Assembly: GCF_009684715.1 (NCBI RefSeq)
Contig: NZ_CP016604.1
Span: forward strand, 1,193,262 to 1,257,261
Reading direction: 5' to 3'
Length of the DNA stretch: 64,000 nucleotides
DNA from: Otariodibacter oris
GTDB taxonomy: Bacteria > Pseudomonadota > Gammaproteobacteria > Enterobacterales > Pasteurellaceae
The position numbers were made by a program, and so were the translations under genes. This document shows positions 39,166-49,464 of this stretch, piece by piece; position 1 is the first letter of the stretch, and each line of letters starts with the position of its first letter. The notes under the pieces were generated by a model that did not search any database, was not told the origin of the DNA, and saw only the letters and a list, made by a program, of their open reading frames with translations.

Positions 39166-39192
39166 AAAGTGCGATATTTCTATCGCACTTTT
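39166..39192 (-). terminator. Terminator hairpin between fdnI and fdhE
   Basis: A perfect 11-bp stem AAAGTGCGATA / TATCGCACTTT with a 4-base loop begins 18 bases after the fdnI stop. The T-run is better on the plus strand than on the minus strand, where it is GTTTATT. Confidence 0.7.
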
Positions 39193-39209
39193 ATTCTCTT
39201 AGTTATAGC

Positions 39210-39887
39210 TTAGTTAGATTTTTGCTTTTCTACTAGCTCTTTTTCAAGCTCAGGTAATACTTCTTCACGGAACCAACGTGGGTGATGTTTCTTAGCCCAA
39301 CGAACCGTAACCCATCCTTCAACCATACCACGAATTGAGCCTTTAACCCAAAATGCCATATAGATGTGTACCATAATGCCAGTAAATAGCATAAATGCAC
39401 AAGCAGAATGAAGTAAGATAGCAATACGGATAACTGGAATTGGGAAGTTAGCAGCGAAATACTGACGCCACATAATAATCCCTGTAATTAACAAAGTAAT
39501 CATGGCAAAACTCAATGTCCAAAACAATAGTTTTTGCCCTAAGTTATATTTACCATTATCTGATACCGCATGCTCATTACCTTTCAAAACCTCATGGATA
39601 TTTCTAAGCCATACCCAGTCATTTTTTTCAGGGAAATTATGGCGCCAATAAATTCTGACTAAATTACAGAAAGCAAGGAACATTATAATTCCAGTAAATG
39701 GATGCACTGCTCTTGCTAATTTAGGCGTACCCAAAATCTCAGTGAGCCAAGCAAAGTCAGGAAAGAAAAAAGCGATTCCAGACAACCCTGTTACCATAAA
39801 ACAAAGCACCAATAGCCAATGACTAAAGCGAGCAGGTAATTTATGACGTATAATTTTATGATCATTGTCGATCTTAATTTTACTCAT
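39210..39887 (-). CDS. fdnI: Formate dehydrogenase cytochrome b subunit
   Basis: The gamma subunit anchors the enzyme in the inner membrane and passes electrons from the iron-sulfur subunit through two b hemes to quinone. Four membrane helices lie in about residues 25-45, 55-75, 115-135 and 150-175, with heme-type histidines ([22 protein letters not shown]). The open frame extends to 39947, but the ATG at 39887 has GGGAG and makes the usual MSKIKI start (225 residues). It overlaps the fdnH stop by eight bases. Confidence 0.95.
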   Translation of the reverse strand: MSKIKIDNDHKIIRHKLPARFSHWLLVLCFMVTGLSGIAFFFPDFAWLTEILGTPKLARAVHPFTGIIMFLAFCNLVRIYWRHNFPEKNDWVWLRNIHEVLKGNEHAVSDNGKYNLGQKLLFWTLSFAMITLLITGIIMWRQYFAANFPIPVIRIAILLHSACAFMLFTGIMVHIYMAFWVKGSIRGMVEGWVTVRWAKKHHPRWFREEVLPELEKELVEKQKSN

Positions 39888-40779
39888 GATTATCTCCCTT
39901 ATGCTCTTCGTGTTCATCAAGCTCTTCAGTATTTGGTCCAAATGCAATGTAGTGCGCAGCTGCGCTCAATGCTAAACCACCCATAGCAACAGCTGCAACT
40001 GGTTTCAATACATCTTTCCATAAAGTAATTGTTGGATCAATCTTCGGATCTTTTGGTAATCCTGAATAGAGTTCAGGCTTATCTGCATGGTGTAATACAT
40101 ACATAACGTGCGTACCACCTACACCTTCTGGATCGTAAAGACCTGCATTTTCATAACCACGAGATTTTAAGTCTTCAACACGTTTTTCCGCATAAACTTT
40201 CATCTCTTCTTTGCTACCAAAACGGATAGCTCCAGTTGGACAAGTTTTAACACAAGCTGGTTCTTGACCTACAGTTACACGATCCACACAAAGTGTACAT
40301 TTATATACTCTATTGTCTTCTGGATTCATTCTTGGAATATTGAATGGACATCCAGCAATACAATAACCACAACCAATACATTTATCCGATTGGAAATCTA
40401 CAATACCATTAGCATATTGAATAATCGCACCTGGTGAAGGGCATGACTTCAAACAACCTGGTTCTGCACAGTGCATACAGCCATCTTTACGAATCAACCA
40501 CTCTAAACGATCATTTTCTTCAACTTCGTTGAATTTCATCACCGTCCAAGCTTTCGCATTGAGATCGATAGGGTTATCGTATACCCCTATACATTTCTCT
40601 GGCTCTGCTCTAATATCATTCCATTCAGAACATCCCACCTGACAAGCCTTACAACCGATACAAGTTGTGACATCGATTAATTTTGCCACTTCAACTTGAT
40701 GATCTCTTGCTTGTGGTGGTGGAGTTAAGCCCGATGTTGCAGAGGCTTTAATAATATTTTGAGATTGTACTGTTCCCAT
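39880..40779 (-). CDS. fdnH: Formate dehydrogenase iron-sulfur subunit
   Basis: The beta subunit carries four 4Fe-4S clusters in ferredoxin motifs: [48 protein letters not shown] and KCTLCVDRV with [11 protein letters not shown] single membrane helix near the C-terminus ([20 protein letters not shown]) ties it to FdnI. The ATG at 40779 (MGTVQSQNI) is chosen over 40800, which would overlap fdnG; one base separates it from the fdnG stop. 299 residues. Confidence 0.95.
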   Translation of the reverse strand: MGTVQSQNIIKASATSGLTPPPQARDHQVEVAKLIDVTTCIGCKACQVGCSEWNDIRAEPEKCIGVYDNPIDLNAKAWTVMKFNEVEENDRLEWLIRKDGCMHCAEPGCLKSCPSPGAIIQYANGIVDFQSDKCIGCGYCIAGCPFNIPRMNPEDNRVYKCTLCVDRVTVGQEPACVKTCPTGAIRFGSKEEMKVYAEKRVEDLKSRGYENAGLYDPEGVGGTHVMYVLHHADKPELYSGLPKDPKIDPTITLWKDVLKPVAAVAMGGLALSAAAHYIAFGPNTEELDEHEEHKGDNHE

Positions 40780-40780
40780 C

Positions 40781-43700
40781 TTATGCCCCCACTTTCTCAA
40801 TATTAACTAACATACATTTAGATTCTGGTGTTTGGGTATTACCATCGCCTGCACGAACTGTTAAATTGTTCGCAAAGAATCCTTTTTTACCAATTCCAGA
40901 GAATCCCCAGTGTATTGGGATACCTACTGTATGGACAGGTTTTCCATCTGCAACTAAAGGACGAATACGTTTTGTTACTACAGCTACTGCTTTAATATAA
41001 CCACGTTTAGATGTCACTTTAACTACATCCCCATGACCAATTCCTTTTTCTTGTGCTAACGCTTCACCAATTTCAATAAATTGTTCTGGTTGTGCAATCA
41101 CATTTAGCAATACATTTTTAGTCCAGAAATGGAAATGTTCTGTTAAACGATAAGTCGTTCCAACATAAGGGAATTCTTCACTTGTACCCAATTCAGCTCT
41201 ATCGCTTTCAAATATGCGAACAATAGGACTTGATACAACATTTGGATGCAATGGATTTGTACCAATTGGGGTTTCTACTGGTTCATAATGCTCAGGGAAT
41301 GGACCATCAGCCATACGATCTCTTGCAAATAAGCCACTCACACCATCTGGTTGCATAATAAATGGTAATGTCGGACTATTTGGTGGAGCATTACCAAAGT
41401 CAGCAACATCTACATAGTTCCAGTTTGAACCATTCCATTTAACTAATTGACGTTTAGGGTTAAATGGTTTACCAGATAAATCTGCACTTGCACGGTTATA
41501 AATAATACGTCTATTCAATGGCCATGCGAATGCCCAACCCAACGTATTACCTAAGCCTGACGGATCTGAATTATCACGATTCGCCATTTGGTTACCTTTT
41601 TCAGTCCATTGGCCCGTATAAATCCAACAAGCGCCTGAAGTTGTGCCATCATCACGCATTTGTGCAAAGCTAGACAATAATTGTCCTTTTTTAAGGATAA
41701 TGTTACCACTTGCATCCTTGATATCCACAAGAGCATAACCATTATTTTCTTTTGCAACTTCTTCTGCAGTTGGCGCTAATGGATTTGCATAATCCCATGC
41801 CATTGCTTCCATTGGTTCAATCGGTGCTTTTCCACCTTCCTCATGATAAAGATGGAGTAATTCCGCACGAAGTTCAGATAAAATTTCACCATCAGTTTTT
41901 GCTTCACCTGGTGGCTCTGCACCTTTCCAGTGCCATTGCAACCAACGACCTGAGTTAGCAATAGATCCATCTTCTTCTACGAAACATGTGGTTGGTAGGC
42001 GGAATACTTCTGTTTGAATATCTTCAGTTTTAACATCGTTATATTCGCCATGGTTTTTCCAGAACTCTGATGTATCTGTTATTAACGGATCAAAAATTAC
42101 CAAATATTTTAAATTACTTAATGCTTTGATTATTTTTCCAGAGTTGGCAAATGAAGCCACTGGGTTCATTCCTTGACAGAAGAAACCATTCACCTTGCCT
42201 TGATACATATCCTCAATATAACGGAATTGATCTGTTCCACCTTTTGGTAGTTTAGGTAAATAGTGATATCCATAATCGTTTTCTGGTGTACCTTTATCAC
42301 CGTAGAACGATTTGAGCATACTTACCATAAATTTTGGTGTATTTTGCCAATAGTTAATTTGATCACTAATCAATGCCTTTGGTGTAATACGTCCAAGGAA
42401 AGAATCCAAATCTGGATCAGAGTCCGTTGGTAAAGCAATATAAGCAGGTAAACGGTTAGGGAAAAGACCTAAGTCTGTAATTCCTTGAACATTTGAGTGC
42501 CCACGTAACGCATTAACACCACCACCAGAAACCCCAATATTACCCAATAGCAATTGAATCATTGCCATAGTACGAATATTTTGAGATCCAACAGTATGCT
42601 GAGTCCAACCTAATGCATATAGGAATGTAGCTGCTTTATCTGGTGCAGAGGTTTTAGCAATCTCTTCACAGAAAACTTGGAAATCTTTTTGAGGTGTACC
42701 CGTAATACGCTCTACCATTTCAGGTGTATAACGTTCAACATGATCACGTAATAAATTAATTACACAACGTGGATCTTGCATTGTCATATCACGTTTAGCA
42801 TTACCATCCTCATCAAATTGATAACCCCAGCTTGAGCGATCATATTGACGTTTTTCTGGATCATAACCAGAGAATAAACCTTCTTCAAAATTGAAATTTT
42901 CATCAATTAAGAATGTGGCATTAGTATAATGCTTAACATATTCATGCTGAATTTTGTCATTCTTTAACAAATAGCGGATAACACCCGATAAGAATGCAAT
43001 ATCAGTACCTGAACGTAGTGGCATGTAAATATCAGCGACTGCTGCAGTACGATTAAAGCGTGGATCGACCACCATCAATTTCGCACCATTTTGTTTTTTC
43101 GCTTCAACAGCCCAACGGAAACCAACAGGGTGTGCCTCTGCTGCATTACCGCCCATTACGATCACTAAATCAGAATTTTTAATATCAACCCAGTGGTTGG
43201 TCATCGCACCGCGACCAAATGATGGAGCAAGACTTGCTACCGTTGGTCCGTGTCAGATACTCGCCTGGTTATCTGTAAAAACAATACCGAGTGAACGTAC
43301 AAATTTTTGAGTAAGAATCCCTGTTTCATTACTACATGCGGAACCCGCTAAGAATCCAGCTGTCATCCAACGATTTACTTCTAAACCTTCTTCATTATGT
43401 GTAATAAAGTTTTCATCTCGGTCTTTCTTCATATGTTTAGCAATACGGCTAATCGCTTCTTCCCAAGAAATTCGTTTCCACTCATTTGAGCCAGCTTCAC
43501 GGACTTCTGGGTATTTAACACGGCGTTCACTATTTACATAATCTAATGCACCCGCACCTTTTGGACATAATGCCCCACGGCTGACTGGATGATCGGGATC
43601 CCCTTCGATATGAATGAGTTTCCCTTTAGAATTCATTGAGCCATCGCCTAAGCTATATAATAGCATTCCACAACCAACGGCACAGTATGTACAGGTATTA

Positions 43701-43840
43701 CGAGTTTCTCTTGCTTGTAATAATTTGTATTCACGAGGTGCTGCTAACGCAGTTGCTGGAGCAAAGCCCAACATTGCAGCAGATGTTCCCGCCATACTTC
43801 CTGCACAGATCTTAAAAAACTTACGTCTACTGATCTGCAT
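40781..43840 (-). CDS. fdnG: Formate dehydrogenase N, selenocysteine-containing catalytic subunit
   Basis: One 1019-residue protein read through an in-frame TGA at 43253-43255, which encodes selenocysteine at residue 196, the same position as in E. coli FdnG. The flanks [15 protein letters not shown] are exactly the active-site context. A twin-arginine signal ([13 protein letters not shown]) exports it to the periplasm. [12 protein letters not shown] and CPKG bind a 4Fe-4S cluster, and the rest is a molybdopterin oxidoreductase. The ATG at 43840 follows AGGAGTG. With FdnH and FdnI it oxidises formate and reduces quinone. Read without recoding, it would wrongly appear as two genes. Confidence 0.97.
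43208..43252 (-). promoter_or_regulatory. Bacterial SECIS element in fdnG
   Basis: Directly after the UGA the message can fold with an apical stem AGCAA-GUC-UUGCU (as DNA AGCAAGTCTTGCT, 43225-43237). It keeps the GU in the loop that SelB reads and a U just below the upper stem, as in the E. coli fdhF and fdnG elements. Confidence 0.8.
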
Positions 43841-43850
43841 AATCACTCCT

Positions 43851-43870
43851 AAAAAATCCGTATTTACGGA
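43851..43870 (-). promoter_or_regulatory. Terminator-like hairpin in the fdnG leader
   Basis: TCCGTA and TACGGA (43857-43862, 43865-43870) form a short stem followed on the minus strand by six T, ending ten bases before the fdnG ATG and overlapping the approach to its ribosome-binding site. It could pause or attenuate transcription. Confidence 0.35.
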
Positions 43871-44043
43871 ACCAATATTCTTTACATCAATGTATATTGA
43901 CACCATTACATAGTAGTTGATCATATTTATGATAGATGAAAGAATGTACCTATCAAAAATAAACTTATAATATGATGTAAATTGAAAATCTATAAAATTA
44001 TACATTTTTTTAACAACATACACTATCTTTTTGAGAGGAAAAT

Positions 44044-44856
44044 TTGAGTTCGATCATAAAAATATCGTCAAATCGAATTATTATTGAGAATGGTTCTTTT
44101 TTACAACAAAAACAAGAAGATAACTTAATCAGAGAGGTTCCTATTGCACTAGTTTATAATGGAATATCACATGTGGTTATGATGTCAACCCCATCAGATT
44201 TAGAAGATTTTGCACTGGGATTTTCATTGTCTGAAGGAATAATTGTTAACAAAAATCAACTATTTGGATTAGACATTATTGAAGGTCAAAATGGTATTGA
44301 AATTGAAATTGAAATTGCCACTCGCCAATTTGTTGCCCTGAAAGAAAAAAGACGCTCTATGACTGGAAGAACTGGTTGTGGGATTTGTGGTGTTGAACAA
44401 TTAGAACAGGTGCAACAAAATTGCAAATTATTTCCAAAATCTAACCGCTTGCAAAATATTAATCCTCTGATTTTTGATCACTGTTTAGAGCAATTAGAAC
44501 AATCACAAACCTTGTCTCATCAAACTGGGGCGAGTCATGCTGCTGCTTTTTTTACGCTCGATGGAAAATTATTAGCAATTAGAGAAGATGTCGGTAGACA
44601 TGTTGCCTTAGATAAATTGCTTGGATGGTATGCAAAAGCTGGTGAACCTATAGGATTTGTATTCGTCACCAGTAGAGCAAGTTTCGAAATGGTTCAAAAA
44701 TGTTTAGCTTGTGGAGTAGAAATGCTATGTGCCATCTCCGCAACAACTGAAATGGCATATCAATTAGCGAATGAAAATAACTTTACTCTTCTTGCCTTTA
44801 CTAGAAAACATAAAACGACAGTTTATACAGGAAGTCATCGATTAAACTTAGCTTAG
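44044..44856 (+). CDS. fdhD: Formate dehydrogenase sulfurtransferase FdhD
   Basis: FdhD takes sulfur from IscS and puts it on the molybdenum cofactor of formate dehydrogenases; without it FdnG is inactive. The 270-residue protein has the working CxxC in GRTGCGICGVEQL, then SHQTGASHAAAFF and REDVGRHVALDKLLGW. The start is TTG at 44044, supported by GAGAGG five bases upstream; no in-frame ATG is near. It is divergent from fdnG across 203 bases. Confidence 0.95.
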   Translation: MSSIIKISSNRIIIENGSFLQQKQEDNLIREVPIALVYNGISHVVMMSTPSDLEDFALGFSLSEGIIVNKNQLFGLDIIEGQNGIEIEIEIATRQFVALKEKRRSMTGRTGCGICGVEQLEQVQQNCKLFPKSNRLQNINPLIFDHCLEQLEQSQTLSHQTGASHAAAFFTLDGKLLAIREDVGRHVALDKLLGWYAKAGEPIGFVFVTSRASFEMVQKCLACGVEMLCAISATTEMAYQLANENNFTLLAFTRKHKTTVYTGSHRLNLA

Positions 44857-44859
44857 AAA

Positions 44860-45495
44860 TTATACTGTTAACTCTATACCACCCCATAAATCACCATCTT
44901 CTGGGGATTGTGAGATACTAATATGTTGCCCTCTATAATGAAAATCAAGTTGATAAGCATGTAAATACACTCTATCAGCTTGATTAGCTCCATACACTGT
45001 ATCGCCTAAAATGGGACTACCTAGACTCTTCATTGCAACTCTTAGTTGATGAGTTTTTCCTGTTTTAGGAAAAAGAATAAAATGTCGCAAGTTAGGTGCA
45101 ACACTTTGAGATACAAATTGAGTGACCGCTGGGTTATTTTTTGTATGACAAAGTTTCCAAGCACCATTACGACTTTTTTCCATATCGCCAATAATTTTGC
45201 CTTGTTTCTTTTTTGGCTTTTTATCGGATAAAGCCCAATAAGTTTTCTGTATTTGATGTTGAGAAAACAAATGAAAGAAGTCAGTTGCAGCCTCTTTATT
45301 TAATGCCAAAATAAGCAAACCTGATGTAACTTTATCTAATCTATGTACTAACCAGACTTTATCTACATTTAACTGATTTGCAATATTTTGTGTTAATCCA
45401 ACCGCTTCCTCATCTTTATGAACACTTACTCCTGTAGGTTTGTTTATGACAACAAAATCATCATGGCGATAGCATATAGTAAATTTTTGCTTCAT
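44860..45495 (-). CDS. RluA-family RNA pseudouridine synthase
   Basis: A 211-residue pseudouridine synthase with the catalytic aspartate D54 in VHRLDKVTSGLL, and later LFPKTGKTHQLRVAMKSLGSPILGD. No S4 domain is present. It resembles the small RluA-like proteins of the HI0042 type in Haemophilus. Its RNA target is not known to me. It converges on fdhD with three bases between the stops. Confidence 0.87.
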   Translation of the reverse strand: MKQKFTICYRHDDFVVINKPTGVSVHKDEEAVGLTQNIANQLNVDKVWLVHRLDKVTSGLLILALNKEAATDFFHLFSQHQIQKTYWALSDKKPKKKQGKIIGDMEKSRNGAWKLCHTKNNPAVTQFVSQSVAPNLRHFILFPKTGKTHQLRVAMKSLGSPILGDTVYGANQADRVYLHAYQLDFHYRGQHISISQSPEDGDLWGGIELTV

Positions 45496-45568
45496 TCTTT
45501 GTTATACTACTTATTGTTAAATTACATAGTATTAGAATAACTGATTACAAGTTTAAAAGGAAAATAAA

Positions 45569-46201
45569 ATGGCTCTTAATATATATCTTATTCGTCATGG
45601 ACGTACAGAGTGGAACAATCAAGGATTATTACAAGGAACTTGCGATTCTCCTCTCACAGAAGAAGGTATAAACGGTGCAAAAATTACTGGTAATGCATTA
45701 TCCCATATAAAATTCTCTGCTTGTTACTCTAGTTTAATGAAACGAGCACAAGATACAGCCGATTATATTATTGGCTCTAGAGATATTCCTCATTTTCATC
45801 ACAGAGGATTAAATGAAATTCATTTTGGCAGTTGGGAAGGTAAGAAATCCGTTGATTTAGCTGAACACCCTGAATACATTCTGTTAAGAACTGACCCTAA
45901 AAATTATCAAGCAATAGAAAGCCAAGGTGAAACAATTGAGCAACTCTATAATAGAGTGATGAAAGCATTTCAACAAATTATAGATCGTCATAGACATGGG
46001 GATGAAAATATACTTATTGTATCTCATGGTATGACTCTCACATTACTTACCGCAATCTTAAAAGGTTTAAAATGGCAAGAATTTAGAAATCCTGAATTAC
46101 ATACTTTTGTGGCAAATACAGCAATAAACGTTGCAAGAGTTGAAGACGGAAAAATGGAATTAATTGAATTTAATAATACAAAACATTTAGACACGGAATA
46201 G
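45569..46201 (+). CDS. Histidine phosphatase / phosphoglycerate-mutase-like protein
   Basis: A 210-residue cytosolic member of the histidine phosphatase superfamily with intact residues: IRHGRTEWN (RHG at 9-11), the second arginine in SLMKRAQDTA, the glutamate in LNEIHFGSWEG, and VSHGMTL. It resembles GpmB/CobC-type phosphatases; the true substrate cannot be told. AAAGGAAAAT gives the ribosome-binding site. Its last 15 bases overlap the convergent DUF1294 gene. Confidence 0.85.
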   Translation: MALNIYLIRHGRTEWNNQGLLQGTCDSPLTEEGINGAKITGNALSHIKFSACYSSLMKRAQDTADYIIGSRDIPHFHHRGLNEIHFGSWEGKKSVDLAEHPEYILLRTDPKNYQAIESQGETIEQLYNRVMKAFQQIIDRHRHGDENILIVSHGMTLTLLTAILKGLKWQEFRNPELHTFVANTAINVARVEDGKMELIEFNNTKHLDTE

Positions 46202-46462
46202 AAAGTAAGTTATCAAAGGTAAAATAAACAACCAAAATAAAAAAGACAAAATGACTGCCAAATGAAATTGCCAATGCTTGGTTTTATGCTTGGCATATTT
46301 CATTACGATATAAGTTCCAAAGAAACCACCAGATAAGCAAAGAAAAAGTAAATTAGATTCGGGAATTCTAAACGCTTTATGAACAGCACGTTTTTTATCT
46401 ATATACATTAAATATGCACTGACTATATTAATAAAAGTGAAATATATTAAAATATACAGCAT
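46187..46462 (-). CDS. DUF1294 membrane protein
   Basis: A 91-residue protein with three or four hydrophobic segments and the family pattern MYIDKKRAVHKAFRIPESNLLFLCLSGGFFGTYIVMKYAKHKTKHWQF read in parts: MYIDKKRA, RIPE, GGFFG and KHKTKHWQF. Function unknown. It is the last gene of the minus-strand series from yciH and ends inside the convergent phosphatase gene. Confidence 0.82.
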   Translation of the reverse strand: MLYILIYFTFINIVSAYLMYIDKKRAVHKAFRIPESNLLFLCLSGGFFGTYIVMKYAKHKTKHWQFHLAVILSFLFWLFILPLITYFLFRV

Positions 46463-46547
46463 AAAATTTTACCTAATAATCAATATAATCATATTTATAA
46501 AATAAGGACAAAGATTTTTCTTGTCTCTTTGTCCTTACTGTTTCAAA

Positions 46548-46859
46548 TTAGCCACCAGAAAATTTCACATTGAAGCCTTTTTCTTCTAAAATTTGCTTCA
46601 GCATATCTCGATGATCACCTTGAATTTCGATCGTATAATTTTTTATAGATCCACCACATCCGGTTCTTCGCTTTAATTCAGATGCTAAAGAAACTAATGC
46701 CTTACCATCCAGAGATAGTCCACTAATAACACAGACTCCCTTTCCTTTCCGTCCACTTGTTTGACGTTGTATTCTTACAATACCATCACCTTCAGGCGCT
46801 CTTCCTTTTTCACCTTCTGGTTTTATTCGCCCACCATCTGTTGAATATACTAATGCCAT
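46548..46859 (-). CDS. yciH: SUI1-family translation factor YciH
   Basis: A 103-residue SUI1/eIF1-like protein: GIVRIQRQTSGRKGKGVCVI, then KRRTGCGGSIKNYTIEIQGDHRD. YciH inhibits translation initiation under stress in E. coli. It is 29 bases after pyrF, the same pairing as in E. coli. Confidence 0.94.
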   Translation of the reverse strand: MALVYSTDGGRIKPEGEKGRAPEGDGIVRIQRQTSGRKGKGVCVISGLSLDGKALVSLASELKRRTGCGGSIKNYTIEIQGDHRDMLKQILEEKGFNVKFSGG

Positions 46860-46888
46860 AGCTAAAAATCCTTAATCAAGGCTATAAA

Positions 46889-47581
46889 TTATACAATAGA
46901 TTGATTAATTGTCGTCAATACAGCAAGAGGATTTTCAGCTTGAGTAATAGGTCTTCCAATAACGAGATAATCGGCACCTGTTGCAATAGCTTCCTTTGGT
47001 GTCATTACTCTACGCTGATCGCCTATGTCAGAACCTTCTGGTCTTATACCTGGGGTAACCAGTTTAAAATCAGGTCCACAATGAGTACGAAGTACTTCTA
47101 CTTCCTGAGGAGAACAAACAACACCATCTAAGCCAGCTCTTTGACATAAATTAGCAAGACGAATCACTTGCTCCATTGGCGATGTATTAATCCCTATTTG
47201 TAGCAAATCCAGATCTTCCATACTAGTTAATACAGTTACCCCAATCAGTAAAGGTGCATCTTTACCATATGGCTCAAGGATTTGCTTAGCAGTTTCCATC
47301 ATTCTTAAACCGCCTGAAGCATGTAAATCAACCATCCAAACACCTAAATCAGCGGCCGAGCGTACAGCTCTAGCAACAGTATTTGGTATATCATGGTACT
47401 TTAAATCTAAAAACACATCAAAATTACGTTGCTGGAGCTGTTTTACAAAATTGGTGCCAAGTGTTGTAAACATTTCTTTGCCAACTTTTAAGCGACATAG
47501 TGATGGATCAACTTGATCAACCAGTGCTAATGCTTCATGTTCCGTTTCATAATCTAACGCAACAATTACTTTATTATCCAT
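46889..47581 (-). CDS. pyrF: Orotidine 5'-phosphate decarboxylase
   Basis: PyrF makes UMP, the last step of pyrimidine synthesis. The active-site motif is [20 protein letters not shown]; phosphate-binding [14 protein letters not shown] and [11 protein letters not shown] follow. The ATG at 47581 ([12 protein letters not shown]) has GAGG seven bases upstream; the frame to 47611 overlaps lapB needlessly. 230 residues. Confidence 0.96.
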   Translation of the reverse strand: MDNKVIVALDYETEHEALALVDQVDPSLCRLKVGKEMFTTLGTNFVKQLQQRNFDVFLDLKYHDIPNTVARAVRSAADLGVWMVDLHASGGLRMMETAKQILEPYGKDAPLLIGVTVLTSMEDLDLLQIGINTSPMEQVIRLANLCQRAGLDGVVCSPQEVEVLRTHCGPDFKLVTPGIRPEGSDIGDQRRVMTPKEAIATGADYLVIGRPITQAENPLAVLTTINQSIV

Positions 47582-47597
47582 AAATACCTCATAATGA

Positions 47598-48788
47598 CTA
47601 AAGAATTTCATCTATACTTTGTATTGGTTTAATTGTTTCCCATTGACGGCATGAAGGACAATGCCAATTCAATCGATAACTCTGATAACCACAATTTAAG
47701 CACCGATATTTAAATCCACTCTGAATACGATTACCCACCATTTTATGCAAAAGAATAAGACTTTCCTTTCCACTTCCCTCTTCTGCTTTATTAATTTGGT
47801 AATAAATAAACCGATGAAAAGTTATAGTACTTGGATATTGCTTTATTTGCTGATATAACCTAGATTGAGCAGCATCAATGCCATCTTTCTTTTCAATAAG
47901 TGTAGCCAAAGCAAGATCTATACTACTGTTATGTTTGATTTGATTTGCCTTTATCAAAAATAGCTCAAATTGTTCTAACAAATTTAATGCCATATAGCAC
48001 TGCTCTATTTTACCTAAAACTTCACTAATATAGTTAGGATCTTGTTCCAATATATTTTCAAAATAAGTCAATGAACGAGAAAAATCATTCTGATTATAAT
48101 AATAATAGCCAAACATCATAGATGCTCTAGCACAATTTGGTGAATACTCTAACGCCTTACTAAGTAAACTGATAAATAATGCATGATTATTTTCTATGGT
48201 ATTTGCATATTCACAATAAAAATGAGATATAGGAACTCTATCCACATCTGGTGATACTTTTAATAGCTTCTCAGACACATTAATTGCTTTTTTCCATTCT
48301 TTTGTTTTCTGATAGATAGAAATTAATTGAGAAAGGGATTGACGTGCAAATTCTGGCTCTTCAAGTAGTGTTATATAATAATTTTCAGCTCGATCATAAA
48401 ATCCAGCAGCCATAAAATCTTTTGCCAACTGTTGCTTTGCCAGTAGCTTTTGTTCAAAAGTATAATTGATATTCGTTTCTAAGGATTGATGAATTCGGAG
48501 CGCTCGATCAACTTCTCCTCTAGAGCGAAATAAATTCCCCAACATCAACTCAGCCTCAAACTGAGATCCTGAAAGAATCTCATTTTCTGATTCTTGCTTT
48601 TCTAACATTGAGAGAAACAAATCAACAGCTTTATCTTGTTGATTAGAAAGTAAAAAATTTAATCCCGTGACATAATCACGGGAAAACTTGTTACTTACGT
48701 CTTCTTGATCTTTTTTAGCACTTCTCTGCCCCATATACCACCCATAAAGAGCGGCAATAGGAAGCAAAAGAAATAACAATTCAAGCAT
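47598..48788 (-). CDS. lapB: Lipopolysaccharide assembly protein LapB (YciM)
   Basis: LapB is anchored by an N-terminal membrane helix ([20 protein letters not shown]), has about nine TPR repeats, and ends in a rubredoxin-type metal domain ([18 protein letters not shown]). It guides FtsH to degrade LpxC and so limits lipid A output. The ATG at 48788 overlaps the lapA stop by one base (TGATG); the GTG at 48791 is less likely. 396 residues. Confidence 0.95.
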   Translation of the reverse strand: MLELLFLLLPIAALYGWYMGQRSAKKDQEDVSNKFSRDYVTGLNFLLSNQQDKAVDLFLSMLEKQESENEILSGSQFEAELMLGNLFRSRGEVDRALRIHQSLETNINYTFEQKLLAKQQLAKDFMAAGFYDRAENYYITLLEEPEFARQSLSQLISIYQKTKEWKKAINVSEKLLKVSPDVDRVPISHFYCEYANTIENNHALFISLLSKALEYSPNCARASMMFGYYYYNQNDFSRSLTYFENILEQDPNYISEVLGKIEQCYMALNLLEQFELFLIKANQIKHNSSIDLALATLIEKKDGIDAAQSRLYQQIKQYPSTITFHRFIYYQINKAEEGSGKESLILLHKMVGNRIQSGFKYRCLNCGYQSYRLNWHCPSCRQWETIKPIQSIDEIL

Positions 48789-49072
48789 CACTCATCCTTT
48801 GGAAGAGTTAATTCATTAATCTGTTGAGCCTGACGCTTAACTCGATGATTTAATGCAATATTTTTAAATCTCAATTTAATATAGAAGAATCCAGTAATAA
48901 TCCAACCAAGAATTAATCCAAATCCAAATAATATCGCAACTAAACTTGATAATCTTAGATCACTCTTTGCAATAATATAACTGAAAGTAATTATCTGATC
49001 ATTATTGGCACCAATTGTTATTGCAACAATGATAATAGCAAGAGCAATAACAACTCCCAAAATATATTTCAT
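48788..49072 (-). CDS. lapA: Lipopolysaccharide assembly protein LapA (YciS)
   Basis: A 94-residue protein with two membrane segments (about 4-20 and 42-65) and a basic C-terminal helix; LapA partners LapB. The stop codon overlaps the lapB start, indicating translational coupling. ihfB is 33 bases upstream. Confidence 0.93.
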   Translation of the reverse strand: MKYILGVVIALAIIIVAITIGANNDQIITFSYIIAKSDLRLSSLVAILFGFGLILGWIITGFFYIKLRFKNIALNHRVKRQAQQINELTLPKDE

Positions 49073-49105
49073 AATAAATCTCCACTACAATACATAGTGT
49101 CAATA

Positions 49106-49390
49106 TCAATAGTGATGATCAACACGCTCTTTTAATTCTTTACCAGCTTTAAAATGAGGTACATATTTAGAATCTAACTTAACACTTTCCCCAGTTTTAG
49201 GATTTCGCCCTACTCTAGATTGTCTAAAATGTAGGGAAAAACTTCCAAATCCTCTCACTTCTATGCGCTTACCATCTTCTAATGTGTGTATTATTTGCTC
49301 TAAAATTTCTTTAACGCTATCCTCAACGGATTTTACTTGTAAACCAGGATTTTTTACTACTAAACGTTCAATTAATTCCGATTTAGTCAT
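49106..49390 (-). CDS. ihfB: Integration host factor subunit beta
   Basis: A 94-residue HU/IHF protein: [14 protein letters not shown] at the start, [23 protein letters not shown] as the DNA-inserting arm with the conserved proline. It bends DNA together with IhfA, which is encoded elsewhere. It follows rpsA as in other gammaproteobacteria, with a strong hairpin in between. Confidence 0.97.
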   Translation of the reverse strand: MTKSELIERLVVKNPGLQVKSVEDSVKEILEQIIHTLEDGKRIEVRGFGSFSLHFRQSRVGRNPKTGESVKLDSKYVPHFKAGKELKERVDHHY

Positions 49391-49408
49391 ATTTTCTCCT
49401 TAATATAT

Positions 49409-49436
49409 AAGCGGATATACAGTAGTATATCCGCTT
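49409..49436 (-). terminator. Hairpin between rpsA and ihfB
   Basis: A perfect 12-bp stem AAGCGGATATAC / GTATATCCGCTT with a 4-base loop. The arms begin with AAGCGG, part of the uptake signal. The minus-strand tail is TATATATTAAGGAG, so termination there would be partial, leaving ihfB partly fed from rpsA. Confidence 0.65.
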
Positions 49437-49464
49437 TTAGCTCTAATAATATAGCTAATTAATA

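Noticed and set aside
43947-43953. TACCTAT, a NarL/NarP-type heptamer in the fdnG-fdhD gap
   Set aside because: Single 7-base match without an inverted partner at the usual spacing; expected by chance in AT-rich DNA. No convincing FNR site (TTGAT-N4-ATCAA) was found there either.
43253-44023. fdnG read as two genes or as a pseudogene broken by a stop
   Set aside because: The TGA is in the conserved selenocysteine context at the family position, both sides stay in one frame, and a SECIS-like hairpin follows.
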